Shown: positions 36,265 to 44,751 of the stretch, piece after piece
Layout of the letters: every line of letters starts with the position of its first letter
How positions within the stretch are numbered: the stretch's first letter is position 1
Assembly: GCA_965249965.1 (NCBI GenBank)
Contig: OZ252262.1
Coordinates: forward strand, 124,001-188,000
DNA from: HXMU1420-13 sp965249965
GTDB taxonomy: Bacteria; Bacteroidota; Rhodothermia; Balneolales; Balneolaceae
Length of the DNA: 64,000 bases
Reading direction: 5' to 3'
Notes under the pieces: generated by a model
Seen by the model: the letters and a program-made list of their open reading frames with translations, nothing else
Told to the model about the DNA's origin: nothing
Database searches by the model: none
Program-made: the position numbers and the translations under genes

Positions 36265-36961
36265 TAAGACCCTTAAAATTCTCGTTGTTGAAGACGAACC
36301 AAGTTTAATCTTTACCCTACGCGATACGCTAGAAAGTGAAGGATACGATGTAATTGTAAGTGAAGACGGGGAACAAGCCGTTGAGCTTGTTCAGGAACAT
36401 CAACCAGACTTAATGATTCTTGATATTATGCTGCCAGGCAAAAGCGGGTATGATATCTGTAAAGAAGTACGAGAACTTAAATTCACCTTTCCTATCATTA
36501 TGCTCACTGCTAAAGATCAGGAAATTGATAAAGTTAAAGGTTTAAACCTTGGAGCTGATGATTACTTAACTAAACCATTTGGTGTTAAAGAATTATTAGC
36601 TCGAATTCAGGCTAGATTACGTCGAGCTAGCTCATATTCATCATCAAATGAAGTTGAGGTTCTTAAGCTTGGTAACATTGTTGTTGATCTACTTGAGTCG
36701 GAAGTTACCATGCCCGATGGTACACAAAACGAGTTAACTGCTCGGGAAGTTGAACTTATTCGATATCTACTTTCTGCTGGTGGTGAACCAGTTTCGAGAG
36801 ATGAATTGCTTGAGAAAGTTTGGAGATATGAGTTCAGTACAAATACCCGAACAGTGGACGTACATATTTCTAAGTTACGTGCAAAAATAGAAGAACAACC
36901 CGACGATCCAAGATACCTGATCACTCTCCACGGTGTTGGATACCTTCTAAAAACAGTTTAA
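36257..36961 (+). CDS. OmpR-family response regulator
   Basis: A 234-residue regulator. The receiver (1-120) has Asp56 in LMILDIMLPGKSG and Lys in DDYLTKPFG. The C-terminal winged helix (about 130-230) has the ELTAREVELIRYLL, RTVDVHISKLRAKIE and HGVGYLLK patterns. It is paired with the kinase just upstream. Confidence 0.96.
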   Translation: MPSKTLKILVVEDEPSLIFTLRDTLESEGYDVIVSEDGEQAVELVQEHQPDLMILDIMLPGKSGYDICKEVRELKFTFPIIMLTAKDQEIDKVKGLNLGADDYLTKPFGVKELLARIQARLRRASSYSSSNEVEVLKLGNIVVDLLESEVTMPDGTQNELTAREVELIRYLLSAGGEPVSRDELLEKVWRYEFSTNTRTVDVHISKLRAKIEEQPDDPRYLITLHGVGYLLKTV

Positions 36962-36968
36962 GTTTAAG

Positions 36969-37511
36969 CTACTTCAGGTTTTTTATAAACTCTATAAAGC
37001 CAGTAACCTGCGCTTCAAGTAATTCTTGTTGCATAGGCACTGTAAGTCCATTATCCGGATCGAAAACTTTTCCTGATCGTTGAATGAATACTCTCTCAGG
37101 ATATTGTTGAGCGTTTCGATAGTTAAGAATCATCTGGAATTGTTCAACCGCTCGAAGACCACCAAAAGCTCCTGCTGCAACACCGATAAAACTCATTGGC
37201 ATTTTTACAAAAGCCTCTGGAAAAGGCAAATAGTCGATAAAAAGTTTAAGAATTCCCGGGAAACTTCCATTGTACTCCGGAATTATCCATAATAGTGCGT
37301 CGGCATCTAATATTGGCCTTCTAAAAACTTCCACGCTTGGAATGTCTTTCCCATATAGTCCACCCTGTACATCTGCAGTAGGAAAATCCTCTAAAGAGAT
37401 TACCTCAGCTTCAATTCCTTCTTTTTGGAATAACGTTTGTACATAGTTTGAGACGGCCAACGATGTTGATTTTGCACGGTCTGTAGAGCTGATAATTTTA
37501 ATATTCATCAA
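36969..37511 (-). CDS. NADPH-dependent FMN reductase family protein
   Basis: A 180-residue flavodoxin-fold protein. The N-terminal phosphate loop ISSTDRAKSTSLAV and the flavin-ring loop IIPEYNGSFPGILKLFIDYL (SPG/EYNGS pattern) are those of the NADPH-dependent FMN reductase or azoreductase family. It reduces FMN or quinones/azo dyes in the cytoplasm. It converges on the OmpR gene with only seven bases between stops. Confidence 0.87.
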   Translation of the reverse strand: MMNIKIISSTDRAKSTSLAVSNYVQTLFQKEGIEAEVISLEDFPTADVQGGLYGKDIPSVEVFRRPILDADALLWIIPEYNGSFPGILKLFIDYLPFPEAFVKMPMSFIGVAAGAFGGLRAVEQFQMILNYRNAQQYPERVFIQRSGKVFDPDNGLTVPMQQELLEAQVTGFIEFIKNLK

Positions 37512-37684
37512 AGAAATGTTTTAATAATTCGCTCAAAAAACATCTTAAAATACACTTTCATTCACCCTTTTTTGATAACATTAAATTAACACCGTTAATG
37601 TAAGCGCTTTTCTGATATTATGGATTTATATTAAGCAAAAGACATTTTCCACCTAATTTATTACTGTTATAATTGATATTTGCT

Positions 37685-37826
37685 TATCTTTAAAGCGATT
37701 AAGTTAGTGTTTATTCCGCCTAGTACATATCGAGAGGAATGGTTGGTTAGGCTACAACCTTTCGAGTGTATTAGTGACTCCAACAACAACAGCCGAAGAG
37801 TTGATCCTCTTCGGCTGTTTTATTTT
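37685..37826 (+). ncRNA. Structured non-coding RNA candidate beside rarA
   Basis: No plus-strand gene is present upstream for several hundred bases, yet a strong plus-strand terminator (37789-37826) occurs. Just before it, CTAGTACA (37720-37727) plus TCGAGAGG (37730-37737) pair with CCTTTCGA (37758-37765) plus TGTATTAG (37767-37774), 16 pairs with two G-U and a small bulge, capped by a loop containing GGTTGGTTAGGC. Weaker GTT/AAC pairings flank it across an internal bubble. TATCTTTA at 37685-37692 may be a -7 element, giving an RNA of about 125 bases. The rest of the 308-base gap holds no gene. 6S RNA is one possibility; not proven. Confidence 0.6.
37789..37826 (+). terminator. Rho-independent terminator
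   Basis: Perfect 12-bp arms ACAGCCGAAGAG (37789-37800) and CTCTTCGGCTGT (37807-37818) enclose loop TTGATC, then TTTTATTTT follows. The T tract overlaps the rarA stop codon, which reads in the opposite direction. Confidence 0.9.
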
Positions 37827-39175
37827 CCTTTAATCTCGTTCAACCGTTTGATTAACAAAGCTTCACGTCCTTCAAATCCGGCTTCATAGAATGATTTACT
37901 ACTGAGTTTCTCAGGTAAATATCCCTGTTCAATCCAATTTCTTTCATGTGCATGAGGATACTTATACTCTTCAGAAGCATTTTCCGTATCCATAAAACGG
38001 GAGGATAATTTATTTGCTGTTCTATCTTTTAAATATGGGGGAACTTCCTGAACTCCATGATTTCTTATTTCTGATGCCGCAGCAAAAATAGCTCCCGTAC
38101 TATTACTCTTAGGACAAATACTAAGATATAAACATGCCTGGGATAGGAAATACATTCCCTCAGGCATTCCACATTTCATGAATGCTTCGTGGCAGGAATT
38201 AATTATGGTAATCGCATTAGGTTCAGCTAACCCAATATCTTCCGATGCTAGAATCAATAATCTTCTAAATAAGAAATTCGGATCTTCGCCGCCTTCTAAC
38301 ATTGCATTCATCCAGTACAGCGCTGCATCTGGGTCGGAACCACGTACTGATTTAATAAATGCGGAGATATAGTGATAGTGTTCATCGCCTGTTCGATCGT
38401 AACGAACATTTCTTCTTTGAATACTTTCCTTCGCAATTTCCAGAGTGATGGTCACCACACTTTCTTCATCAGGCTTACTCGATAATACAGCAACTTCCAG
38501 GGCATTTAGCGCATTCCTGATATCCCCACCTGCATATTCAGCAAAATGATTGAGAGCTTTATCTTCAATATTAATCCGTTGATTGCCCAATCCATGTTCT
38601 TCATCAGTTAAAGCACGATTGAGCATTAATCGAACATCTTCCTGGGTTAACGGATGGAGTTCGAATAATTGACATCGGGATAACAAAGGATTTACCAACG
38701 AGTAAAATGGATTCTCGGTAGTAGCTCCTACTAGTGTGATAATTCCTGATTCGAGATGAGGTAATAAGGCATCCTGTTGTGCCTTGTTCCATCTATGAAT
38801 TTCATCTACAAAAAGAATAGTTTTTCGACCATTCAACTTTCTAAGTTTTTCCGCTTTTTCTACAACGGCACGTAACTCTTTGATACCATCGAGTACAGCA
38901 TTGATCACCGAAAATGAGGCTTTTATTTCTTTTGAAATCACGTGTGCGAGGGTAGTCTTGCCAGAACTTGGTGGCCCAAAGAATATCAAAGATCCAATCA
39001 CCCCACTTTCTATCATCCTGCGAAGCATTTTTCCTTCCCCTACTAAATGCTTTTGTCCGGCAAACTCCTCCAAAGATTGAGGTCGCATTCGAGTGGCTAG
39101 TGGCTCATCAAATCCTGATGAATTTGACGTGTTTTCCTTATTATAAATAGACGAGGGTTCCTGGAATAAATCCAT
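37820..39175 (-). CDS. rarA: Replication-associated recombination protein A (AAA+ ATPase)
   Basis: A 451-residue MgsA/WRNIP1-type clamp-loader relative that acts at stalled replication forks. Walker A is FFGPPSSGKTTLAH (about residue 65), Walker B FVDEIHRWNKAQ (about 120), then GATTENPFYSL and the arginine finger loop LLSRCQLF. The C-terminal tetramerisation domain with RYDRTGDEHYHYISAFIKS and PHAHERNW is intact. Sequence and length are typical. It abuts the RNA candidate. Confidence 0.96.
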   Translation of the reverse strand: MDLFQEPSSIYNKENTSNSSGFDEPLATRMRPQSLEEFAGQKHLVGEGKMLRRMIESGVIGSLIFFGPPSSGKTTLAHVISKEIKASFSVINAVLDGIKELRAVVEKAEKLRKLNGRKTILFVDEIHRWNKAQQDALLPHLESGIITLVGATTENPFYSLVNPLLSRCQLFELHPLTQEDVRLMLNRALTDEEHGLGNQRINIEDKALNHFAEYAGGDIRNALNALEVAVLSSKPDEESVVTITLEIAKESIQRRNVRYDRTGDEHYHYISAFIKSVRGSDPDAALYWMNAMLEGGEDPNFLFRRLLILASEDIGLAEPNAITIINSCHEAFMKCGMPEGMYFLSQACLYLSICPKSNSTGAIFAAASEIRNHGVQEVPPYLKDRTANKLSSRFMDTENASEEYKYPHAHERNWIEQGYLPEKLSSKSFYEAGFEGREALLIKRLNEIKGK

Positions 39176-39238
39176 GGAGCAGAATTGATTAAAATATGTA
39201 CAATATATGTTTATTTAAGGATATTGCACAACCATATA

Positions 39239-40720
39239 TCAAATCAAATGTTTTTGCGATCCGTAGGTTGCAAGGTAGTTTTTCATCTTCACTTTCTTGC
39301 GTGTATTCTCACTAGCCATGTATCTCAGTTTTCCGAACACATCTCGTTCTTGCCAGGCCCGATCAAACCGCCCGAAGCACCAAAAGATCCCCGAATAAGA
39401 ATTTGGGTCTCGACCATCTAGCGCATATTTATTATTTAATTCGATTAGATAATCCAATGCTGTTCGATAGTCTGGCGTCCATTCAATCACTTTTTTCCCC
39501 CACAACATTCTCAGGTAATTATGGATGATACCTTCTTCTCTTAATTGTGTTTGTGCCGCATTCCAGACCTCATCATGCGTATTTGATTGCTCCAGTTCCT
39601 CTAATGTATACACATGTTTTCTTGCATCATTTCGATGTTCATCCATTGTTTTATTCACCCAGTCTGGAAGGCTTTCGAATTCTTCATAATCAGCACGATG
39701 ATGTGCATAATGAAAACCAACCTCGCGCCAGGTAATAACCTCGTCTAAGAATCCCTGAATATTTTCATCCCCATTGAAAAAACCGGTATTCTTGCCACCA
39801 TTTGGCGTAATTTGATCTAAGTCCCAGCCTGCAGGTTGCTGTTCTAATGCTGCTTTTACAATTTCATATTCGCTGATTTTCCCGAAATGCAGCCATGGAC
39901 TAAGGCCACTTGTTTTCTTCTCATCCGGGTGATTTCTCTTCTCGTCATATTCATGCAAACTGTGATGTATAAAGTAATCCAACTTCTCTAACGCGGCTTC
40001 TCGAGTACCTGAAACACCTTCAACTGCAGGAACTTTGTGATCGATATCAAGAGTTGAAATTATGTCCGTTACATCGTCATTTTCGCCAAGTGCTGAGGTA
40101 TAATCTGATAAAAAATCCTCATCCATTTGAATGGAATCTGTGTTTGATAACCCTTGAAGAGCATCTTTTTTAGGTGGGTTCGTATATGCCTCAACAAAGT
40201 GTTTCTGCATAATTTTTCTAAACAGATACGCCGAATATGGATCTTTTTCTGTGATACCCAACGGAATCAATCCGTTTGAGTCTATCGTTGTAAAAGGCAC
40301 TTTTATTCTATCAGCAACGCGTTCGTTATGCTTTCGGATGATAAACACCGGATATTCATCAGAAATTACGCAACACGCCTTCTCTGCCAATCGATAGAAC
40401 AGCCCTTTTCCTGCTTCATTCTTCGGCTCCACATAGGAAAATAAATTCACCCCTTTTTGCTTGGCAATTTTTTGATTTTCCTGCATCCCTTGCATTAAAA
40501 AAGCATGCATTCTATCGCTTACCCACGGATAATCAATAGTTAGTCCCTCATAGACGAGTAGTGGTTTATTGAGTTTATTTGCCCAGGCTACGGCATATTC
40601 CAACGCATAATTATATTCGAACCGTCGATTAATTTGCATCCAGTAGAGCACATACTCGCCCGACTCATTTACGGGTTGGTCATTTCGTTGGAATTTGCGG
40701 TACGAATTTATGTTTTGCAT
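39239..40720 (-). CDS. phr: Class II CPD photolyase-like protein
   Basis: A 493-residue DNA photolyase/cryptochrome family protein. The C-terminal FAD domain has FFNGDENIQGFLDEVITWRE, YTLEELEQSNTHDEVWNAAQ, and HNYLRMLWGKKVIEW, patterns of class II photolyases that repair cyclobutane dimers with blue light. The N-terminal alpha/beta antenna domain (residues about 20-200) is present. An unrelated barrel gene separates it from a second photolyase. Confidence 0.9.
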   Translation of the reverse strand: MQNINSYRKFQRNDQPVNESGEYVLYWMQINRRFEYNYALEYAVAWANKLNKPLLVYEGLTIDYPWVSDRMHAFLMQGMQENQKIAKQKGVNLFSYVEPKNEAGKGLFYRLAEKACCVISDEYPVFIIRKHNERVADRIKVPFTTIDSNGLIPLGITEKDPYSAYLFRKIMQKHFVEAYTNPPKKDALQGLSNTDSIQMDEDFLSDYTSALGENDDVTDIISTLDIDHKVPAVEGVSGTREAALEKLDYFIHHSLHEYDEKRNHPDEKKTSGLSPWLHFGKISEYEIVKAALEQQPAGWDLDQITPNGGKNTGFFNGDENIQGFLDEVITWREVGFHYAHHRADYEEFESLPDWVNKTMDEHRNDARKHVYTLEELEQSNTHDEVWNAAQTQLREEGIIHNYLRMLWGKKVIEWTPDYRTALDYLIELNNKYALDGRDPNSYSGIFWCFGRFDRAWQERDVFGKLRYMASENTRKKVKMKNYLATYGSQKHLI

Positions 40721-40754
40721 GAATCAATCAACATGATGCAAACTCTATCCATTC

Positions 40755-41447
40755 CTAAAAATTGAACACAACCCCAATATTAAATGTAGTAAGGTCCGTT
40801 CTTGATCGTGTTACGATGTAATCCAAATCGTTGCCACGAGCAATTAAATCGCCTTCTTTTAAATACATGGCCTCTCCACCAAGCATGTATTTGGTTTTCA
40901 AAAAGAGGTGAACACCCCAGAAATCTCCATCTTCATCGTATCCTTCCCACAATAAGAATTTTGCACCTCCACCTATACCCATATTCGAGGTGAAATAATC
41001 GTAATTCACTGTACTTGCAATTTCTTCATCTTCATAGGTATCACGGATGGATGATTCGGTATATAAATAGTTAAAACCAATCGAGCCTTCTATAAATGGA
41101 GAGAAGCCCCCAATTCTGGGTTCAAGACGCATAATGAATTGAGGGGTTATCAAATTGTTTGTAGTTCGCACATTTACGTTTACTTCAGGCACTCCTTCAA
41201 CAAACTGAGCATCGCGTTCTCTCCAACCATAATTCTGATAAACCAAGCCTGCACCAACATGAAGCGGGATTTCTCGACCAACCTGATATGTAAATGCCGC
41301 ATCAACGCCGTAAGCGTTTCTGTCTAACGACTGCTGGAAACTCCCTTGTGGTGTACCAAGTGCGAAACTAATATCAACATTAAAAGGCTGAGCTTGTAAC
41401 ACAGCCGAAGCTATTAAAAACGTAATTGTGAAATGTATTTTTTTCAT
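40755..41447 (-). CDS. Outer-membrane beta-barrel protein
   Basis: A 230-residue protein with leader MKKIHFTITFLIASAVLQAQ (cut before PFNVD). It alternates strands, with a C-terminal FNIGVVFNF strand typical of porin-like small barrels (OmpW/PorT-like size). It lies between two photolyase genes on the same strand, 34 bases upstream of phr, but no link in function is evident. Confidence 0.78.
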   Translation of the reverse strand: MKKIHFTITFLIASAVLQAQPFNVDISFALGTPQGSFQQSLDRNAYGVDAAFTYQVGREIPLHVGAGLVYQNYGWRERDAQFVEGVPEVNVNVRTTNNLITPQFIMRLEPRIGGFSPFIEGSIGFNYLYTESSIRDTYEDEEIASTVNYDYFTSNMGIGGGAKFLLWEGYDEDGDFWGVHLFLKTKYMLGGEAMYLKEGDLIARGNDLDYIVTRSRTDLTTFNIGVVFNF

Positions 41448-41550
41448 TTCCCCGGTGATTGGTTCCGAGGAAACTTACGCTACCCTGTTAACCTGTTCTA
41501 TGGCATATATATGCGATTCTTATCCTGAGTTTTCATCACCAAAAATCTCT

Positions 41551-43125
41551 CTAATTCTTATACCTTTCCAAATTTTCGATAAAATTACTACTGGACTCTC
41601 TGATTGCCGCTTTTTCTTCATCGCTCTTCTTTTCAAACATATTTACCATAAAATTTGAACGCCCATTTTCCATAAATGTCTCTCGCTGCTGGTCCACAAA
41701 ATTCCAGTATAAATAGTTAAAGGGACATGCATTTTCTCCCGTCTTTTCTTTAATGGAATACGAACAACTTTTGCAATAATCGCTCATTTTGTTAATGTAG
41801 TTCCCCCCCGCAACATACGGTTTTGAAGCTACCACACCGCCATCGGCAAATGTACTCATCCCCAAAACATTTGGCAGAACTACCCATTCATACGCATCCA
41901 GGTAGCCGAACCAGAACCATTCATTTAATTTTCGTGGATCTGTTTGGGTAAGATTGGAAAAATTACTTAACACCATCAATCTAGGGATATGATGTGAGTA
42001 CCCATCCTCCAGAACCGGTCGAACGCATTCGCTCATGCAGTGCATCTTCGTCTTGCCCGACCAATATAAATCCGGCAACTCCCGTTCAAAGCCAAAATAA
42101 TTTGCATCTCGAACCTCGGGCATTTTAGCTTCATAATACACCCGAACAAACTCACGCCAGCCTATTATTTGTCGGATAAATCCTTCCACCGAGTTTAATC
42201 TAGCCTTACCTGCATCATAGGCCTCCTGTGCTTTATCGCATACTTCTTTGGGATGCAGTAATCCATTATTCATATAAATGGATAATTGTGAATGAAAGAT
42301 CACATCTCTGCCTGTTGCCATTGCATCTTCATAGGGACCAAATTGATCCAAACGTTCGTCGATGAACTCATTCAATCGATATAATGCCTGCCTTCTTGTA
42401 ACAGCAAGATCAAAGCCTTCCACTTTGCCAAAATGATCTTCAAATTCATTGGATACTAATTCAATTACCTCTTCCGTGATTTCATCTATAGGCGTAGAAA
42501 CAAGATCTGGGATACTTATTTTTCGAGGTAGTTTCTTTCGATTGTCTTCATCATAATTCCATTCCCCACCCTCTGGCTCTGAACCGCCCATTAAATATCC
42601 GGTTTGGCGACGCATATCCCGATAAAAATATTCCATGCGATATCCCGGTGATATTTTATTTCTGTAAGTGTCCACATCTGCCAGAAAAAAGGTATTGGGG
42701 ATGATTTCAACACGATCGGGAAAATGCTCGCAAACAGAATTTTGCTGTTCACGCGAGTCCCATTCCGAAGCGGACATCATACAAAGATTCAGATCAGCAT
42801 TACTTTCGAGAATTTCTGAAATTGCTTCCCCGTACCTGGCTTCCGAGGAGTGGTACCACACCGGAAACCCAGCCTCTGAACACTCGATGGCAAAATGCCG
42901 CATGCTGCTTAGTACATACACCAGCTTTTTTTTGTGATACGGCAAGCTTTTCCCTTTTGCCTTCGACTCTATAAATATTAGTAGTGGCCTTTCTTCTTTC
43001 ACCCAATCCGGCCATTGATCTAGATTCAACTGGTCGTGTAAGACAAAAACTGCCTTCCGTATGTTACTTAGATTTGGTTTTTGTATGCTTTGGTCGATGT
43101 AGGATAAATATGGTCTGTTATTCAT
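41551..43125 (-). CDS. FeS-type bacterial photolyase/cryptochrome ((6-4) photolyase PhrB-like)
   Basis: About 524 residues from the ATG at 43125; extra codons upstream to 43161 add a Phe-rich stub. The N-terminal domain is related to DUF523/photolyase-like domains, and the C-terminal half carries the cluster motif with cysteines in SDYCKSCSYSIK and ENACPFNY plus an earlier Cys in MHCMSECVRPVL, as in FeS-BCP proteins that repair (6-4) photoproducts. GWREFVRVYYE and QTDPRKLNEWFWFGYLDAYE are family signatures. Together with the class II photolyase it gives repair of both UV lesions. Confidence 0.9.
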   Translation of the reverse strand: MNNRPYLSYIDQSIQKPNLSNIRKAVFVLHDQLNLDQWPDWVKEERPLLIFIESKAKGKSLPYHKKKLVYVLSSMRHFAIECSEAGFPVWYHSSEARYGEAISEILESNADLNLCMMSASEWDSREQQNSVCEHFPDRVEIIPNTFFLADVDTYRNKISPGYRMEYFYRDMRRQTGYLMGGSEPEGGEWNYDEDNRKKLPRKISIPDLVSTPIDEITEEVIELVSNEFEDHFGKVEGFDLAVTRRQALYRLNEFIDERLDQFGPYEDAMATGRDVIFHSQLSIYMNNGLLHPKEVCDKAQEAYDAGKARLNSVEGFIRQIIGWREFVRVYYEAKMPEVRDANYFGFERELPDLYWSGKTKMHCMSECVRPVLEDGYSHHIPRLMVLSNFSNLTQTDPRKLNEWFWFGYLDAYEWVVLPNVLGMSTFADGGVVASKPYVAGGNYINKMSDYCKSCSYSIKEKTGENACPFNYLYWNFVDQQRETFMENGRSNFMVNMFEKKSDEEKAAIRESSSNFIENLERYKN

Positions 43126-43239
43126 ACACAAGAAAAACCTATAGAAAAAAAAGCGTTCCAAACTTTTTTCAATATTTTTGTAACAACATTTGTATTGTTG
43201 CGTAATCTACTTGAGATCAAAACCAAAAATGTCTGATTT

Positions 43240-43422
43240 ATGCCCGCAAAATTGAAAAAATCTAAGAAGGACAAAATGCTATCCGGAGTATGCGGAGGGA
43301 TAGCAGAATATCTTGGATGGGACCCGACTATTGTACGTGTTATATTTGTAATTGCTTCTCTGTTAGGTTACGGTTCGCCCATCTTTTTATATTTTATTTT
43401 AGCAATTGTAATGCCCGACTAA
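43240..43422 (+). CDS. PspC domain protein
   Basis: A 60-residue PspC-like protein: an N-terminal KLSGV/MLSGVCGGIAEYLGWD motif, then one hydrophobic hairpin (IVRVIFVIASLLGYGSPIFL). Such small PspC proteins are membrane proteins tied to envelope stress. The start is ATG at 43240. It faces divergent from the photolyase. Confidence 0.85.
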   Translation: MPAKLKKSKKDKMLSGVCGGIAEYLGWDPTIVRVIFVIASLLGYGSPIFLYFILAIVMPD

Positions 43423-43481
43423 GTCTAGTTGGAAATTAGCTTCTCCATTTGCATTTTAGCCTAAATTAAAAGGCGTTATTC

Positions 43482-44336
43482 ATGAAAGTCGGAATTGTAG
43501 GAGATGCTACGCGTGGCGTTGCCTGGGAGCAACATTTACGCCCCCATAATATTGTTAGTGAGGTAGTGCTTTGTCCATCTATTAATGACCTCACAAAAGT
43601 GGACGCTTGCCTGATATTAGATGAATCTGAACATAATTTAGAAATACTTCTAGAAGGAGTTCGAAGAGGCTATCACTGCTTTTTTATAGCAAAACAGCCA
43701 ACTGACATCCAATTGCTTGAGAAAGTTCATCGCACAGCCAGAGAATCTGGTTGTCATATACAATTTGCTCAGTGGCCTTCCTTAGCTCCTGCCACACGCT
43801 GGATGATGGATAAGCTTCCAAAGCCTAATTTTATGCACTTCAGTAGGGAAATTATTCGAAATCAAATGATACACATTTCTGATGAGTTCAGAAGCCACTG
43901 GGTAGACGAATTAGGGTTATGTTTGAAATGGATGGACAGTGGAATTCACCATATTGAGGCAAAGCAATTCTCCATTAGTAAAGAATCACCAATAGTGGCG
44001 CATTTCTTTCTGAGATTCGAAAACGGAGCAAGTGCTACTATAAATTTATATGCTTCTTCTGCTGAAAATCGTCACATCAGGATTATTAGCAACAAAAATG
44101 AATTCATGGAGTGTAATGTCCCTGAACAAACAGTAAAATTTGGAAGGCAAAGTGATTCTGAAAGAATTTTCTTTGAAAGGCAAACATTTGACCCTACTAA
44201 AGCTGCTGAAAAAGCTGCTCTTCAGTTTTTAAAATCAATTCAATTAAATAAAGAAACTGAGTACACGAGTTATGATGCACTACAATTAGCCATCCAGGTA
44301 GAACGAGTGGAAGCAAGGCTCTCTCAGTTTAGTTAA
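43482..44336 (+). CDS. Gfo/Idh/MocA-like oxidoreductase
   Basis: A 284-residue protein with an N-terminal Rossmann-like segment (MKVGIVGDATRGVAWEQH, residues 1-18) and an alpha/beta C-terminal half (FFLRFENGASATINLYASSA) typical of this family. It is shorter than the usual 330-400 residues, and the EKP motif Lys used in catalysis is replaced: the corresponding place reads FIAKQPTD, with Lys retained but Glu changed to Ala. Substrate and activity are unclear. It ends 8 bases before the Pho-like repeat array. Confidence 0.75.
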   Translation: MKVGIVGDATRGVAWEQHLRPHNIVSEVVLCPSINDLTKVDACLILDESEHNLEILLEGVRRGYHCFFIAKQPTDIQLLEKVHRTARESGCHIQFAQWPSLAPATRWMMDKLPKPNFMHFSREIIRNQMIHISDEFRSHWVDELGLCLKWMDSGIHHIEAKQFSISKESPIVAHFFLRFENGASATINLYASSAENRHIRIISNKNEFMECNVPEQTVKFGRQSDSERIFFERQTFDPTKAAEKAALQFLKSIQLNKETEYTSYDALQLAIQVERVEARLSQFS

Positions 44337-44343
44337 TACCCAG

Positions 44344-44393
44344 ATAACATTCCGTTAACATTCCCTTTACTTTTTGTTAACAATTTGGTAACA
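44344..44393 (+). promoter_or_regulatory. Five 11-bp-phased TTAACA-like repeats (Pho-box-like)
   Basis: Hexamers ATAACA (44344), TTAACA (44355), TTTACT (44366), TTAACA (44377) and GTAACA (44388) start exactly 11 bases apart. TT(A/C/T)ACA direct repeats with 11-bp period are the PhoP box design of Bacillus, and PhoB boxes have the same period. A -10-like AATAAT at 44407-44412 follows. The 51-residue gene at 44596 is the likely downstream target. It is inference that a PhoB/PhoP-like regulator binds here. Confidence 0.55.
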
Positions 44394-44403
44394 TTGGAAA
44401 GCG

Positions 44404-44523
44404 ATGAATAATCGCAGGCTATTGAAAAAAAAACTATTGCTCACTGTTGCTATTCTTTTGCTAGCAAGCATTACGAATATCACAGCTCAAACCATTTTTA
44501 ATAAAGAGAAACAATCAGCTTAA
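44404..44523 (+). CDS. Possible tiny secreted peptide
   Basis: A 39-residue frame starting MNNRRLLKKKLLLTVAIL with a basic head and a hydrophobic core that would be a good signal peptide ending near ITAQ, leaving about ten residues. The ATG lies 10 bases after the repeat array and overlaps the probable -10 element, and no ribosome site is evident, so it may be untranslated or a leaderless message. Low confidence. Confidence 0.3.
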   Translation: MNNRRLLKKKLLLTVAILLLASITNITAQTIFNKEKQSA

Positions 44524-44595
44524 ACCACGAGCAACAGAACTAGAAATCGATAAGCTGATACTCATAACTACTTTTTATTTAATAGGAGACACACT

Positions 44596-44751
44596 ATGAA
44601 ATCAGGAACTTATAACAGATACTATAAATTAGGACTTGAGCATTTTGTAAATAAGCATCTCATGAAGCTTCAAAAGCCAAATGTAACCACAGACATGTTT
44701 TACATTTCATTGATGACTGCAATTATCGCAGGTGCATTAATCTTTAGTTGA
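44596..44751 (+). CDS. Small conserved-looking membrane-tail protein
   Basis: A 51-residue protein starting MKSGTYNRYYKLGLEHFVNK, with a single hydrophobic C-terminal segment (MFYISLMTAIIAGALIF), so it may be tail-anchored. AGGAG at 44583 is at a good distance from the ATG. It lies downstream of the 11-bp repeat array and ends one base before the stop of the convergent reductase gene. No family is recognised. Confidence 0.55.
   Translation: MKSGTYNRYYKLGLEHFVNKHLMKLQKPNVTTDMFYISLMTAIIAGALIFS

Noticed and set aside
37680..37889. A 69-residue plus-strand frame over the rarA-adjacent gap
   Set aside because: It runs through the stem-loop and terminator and into the rarA coding strand, has no ribosome site or protein features; the RNA explanation fits better.
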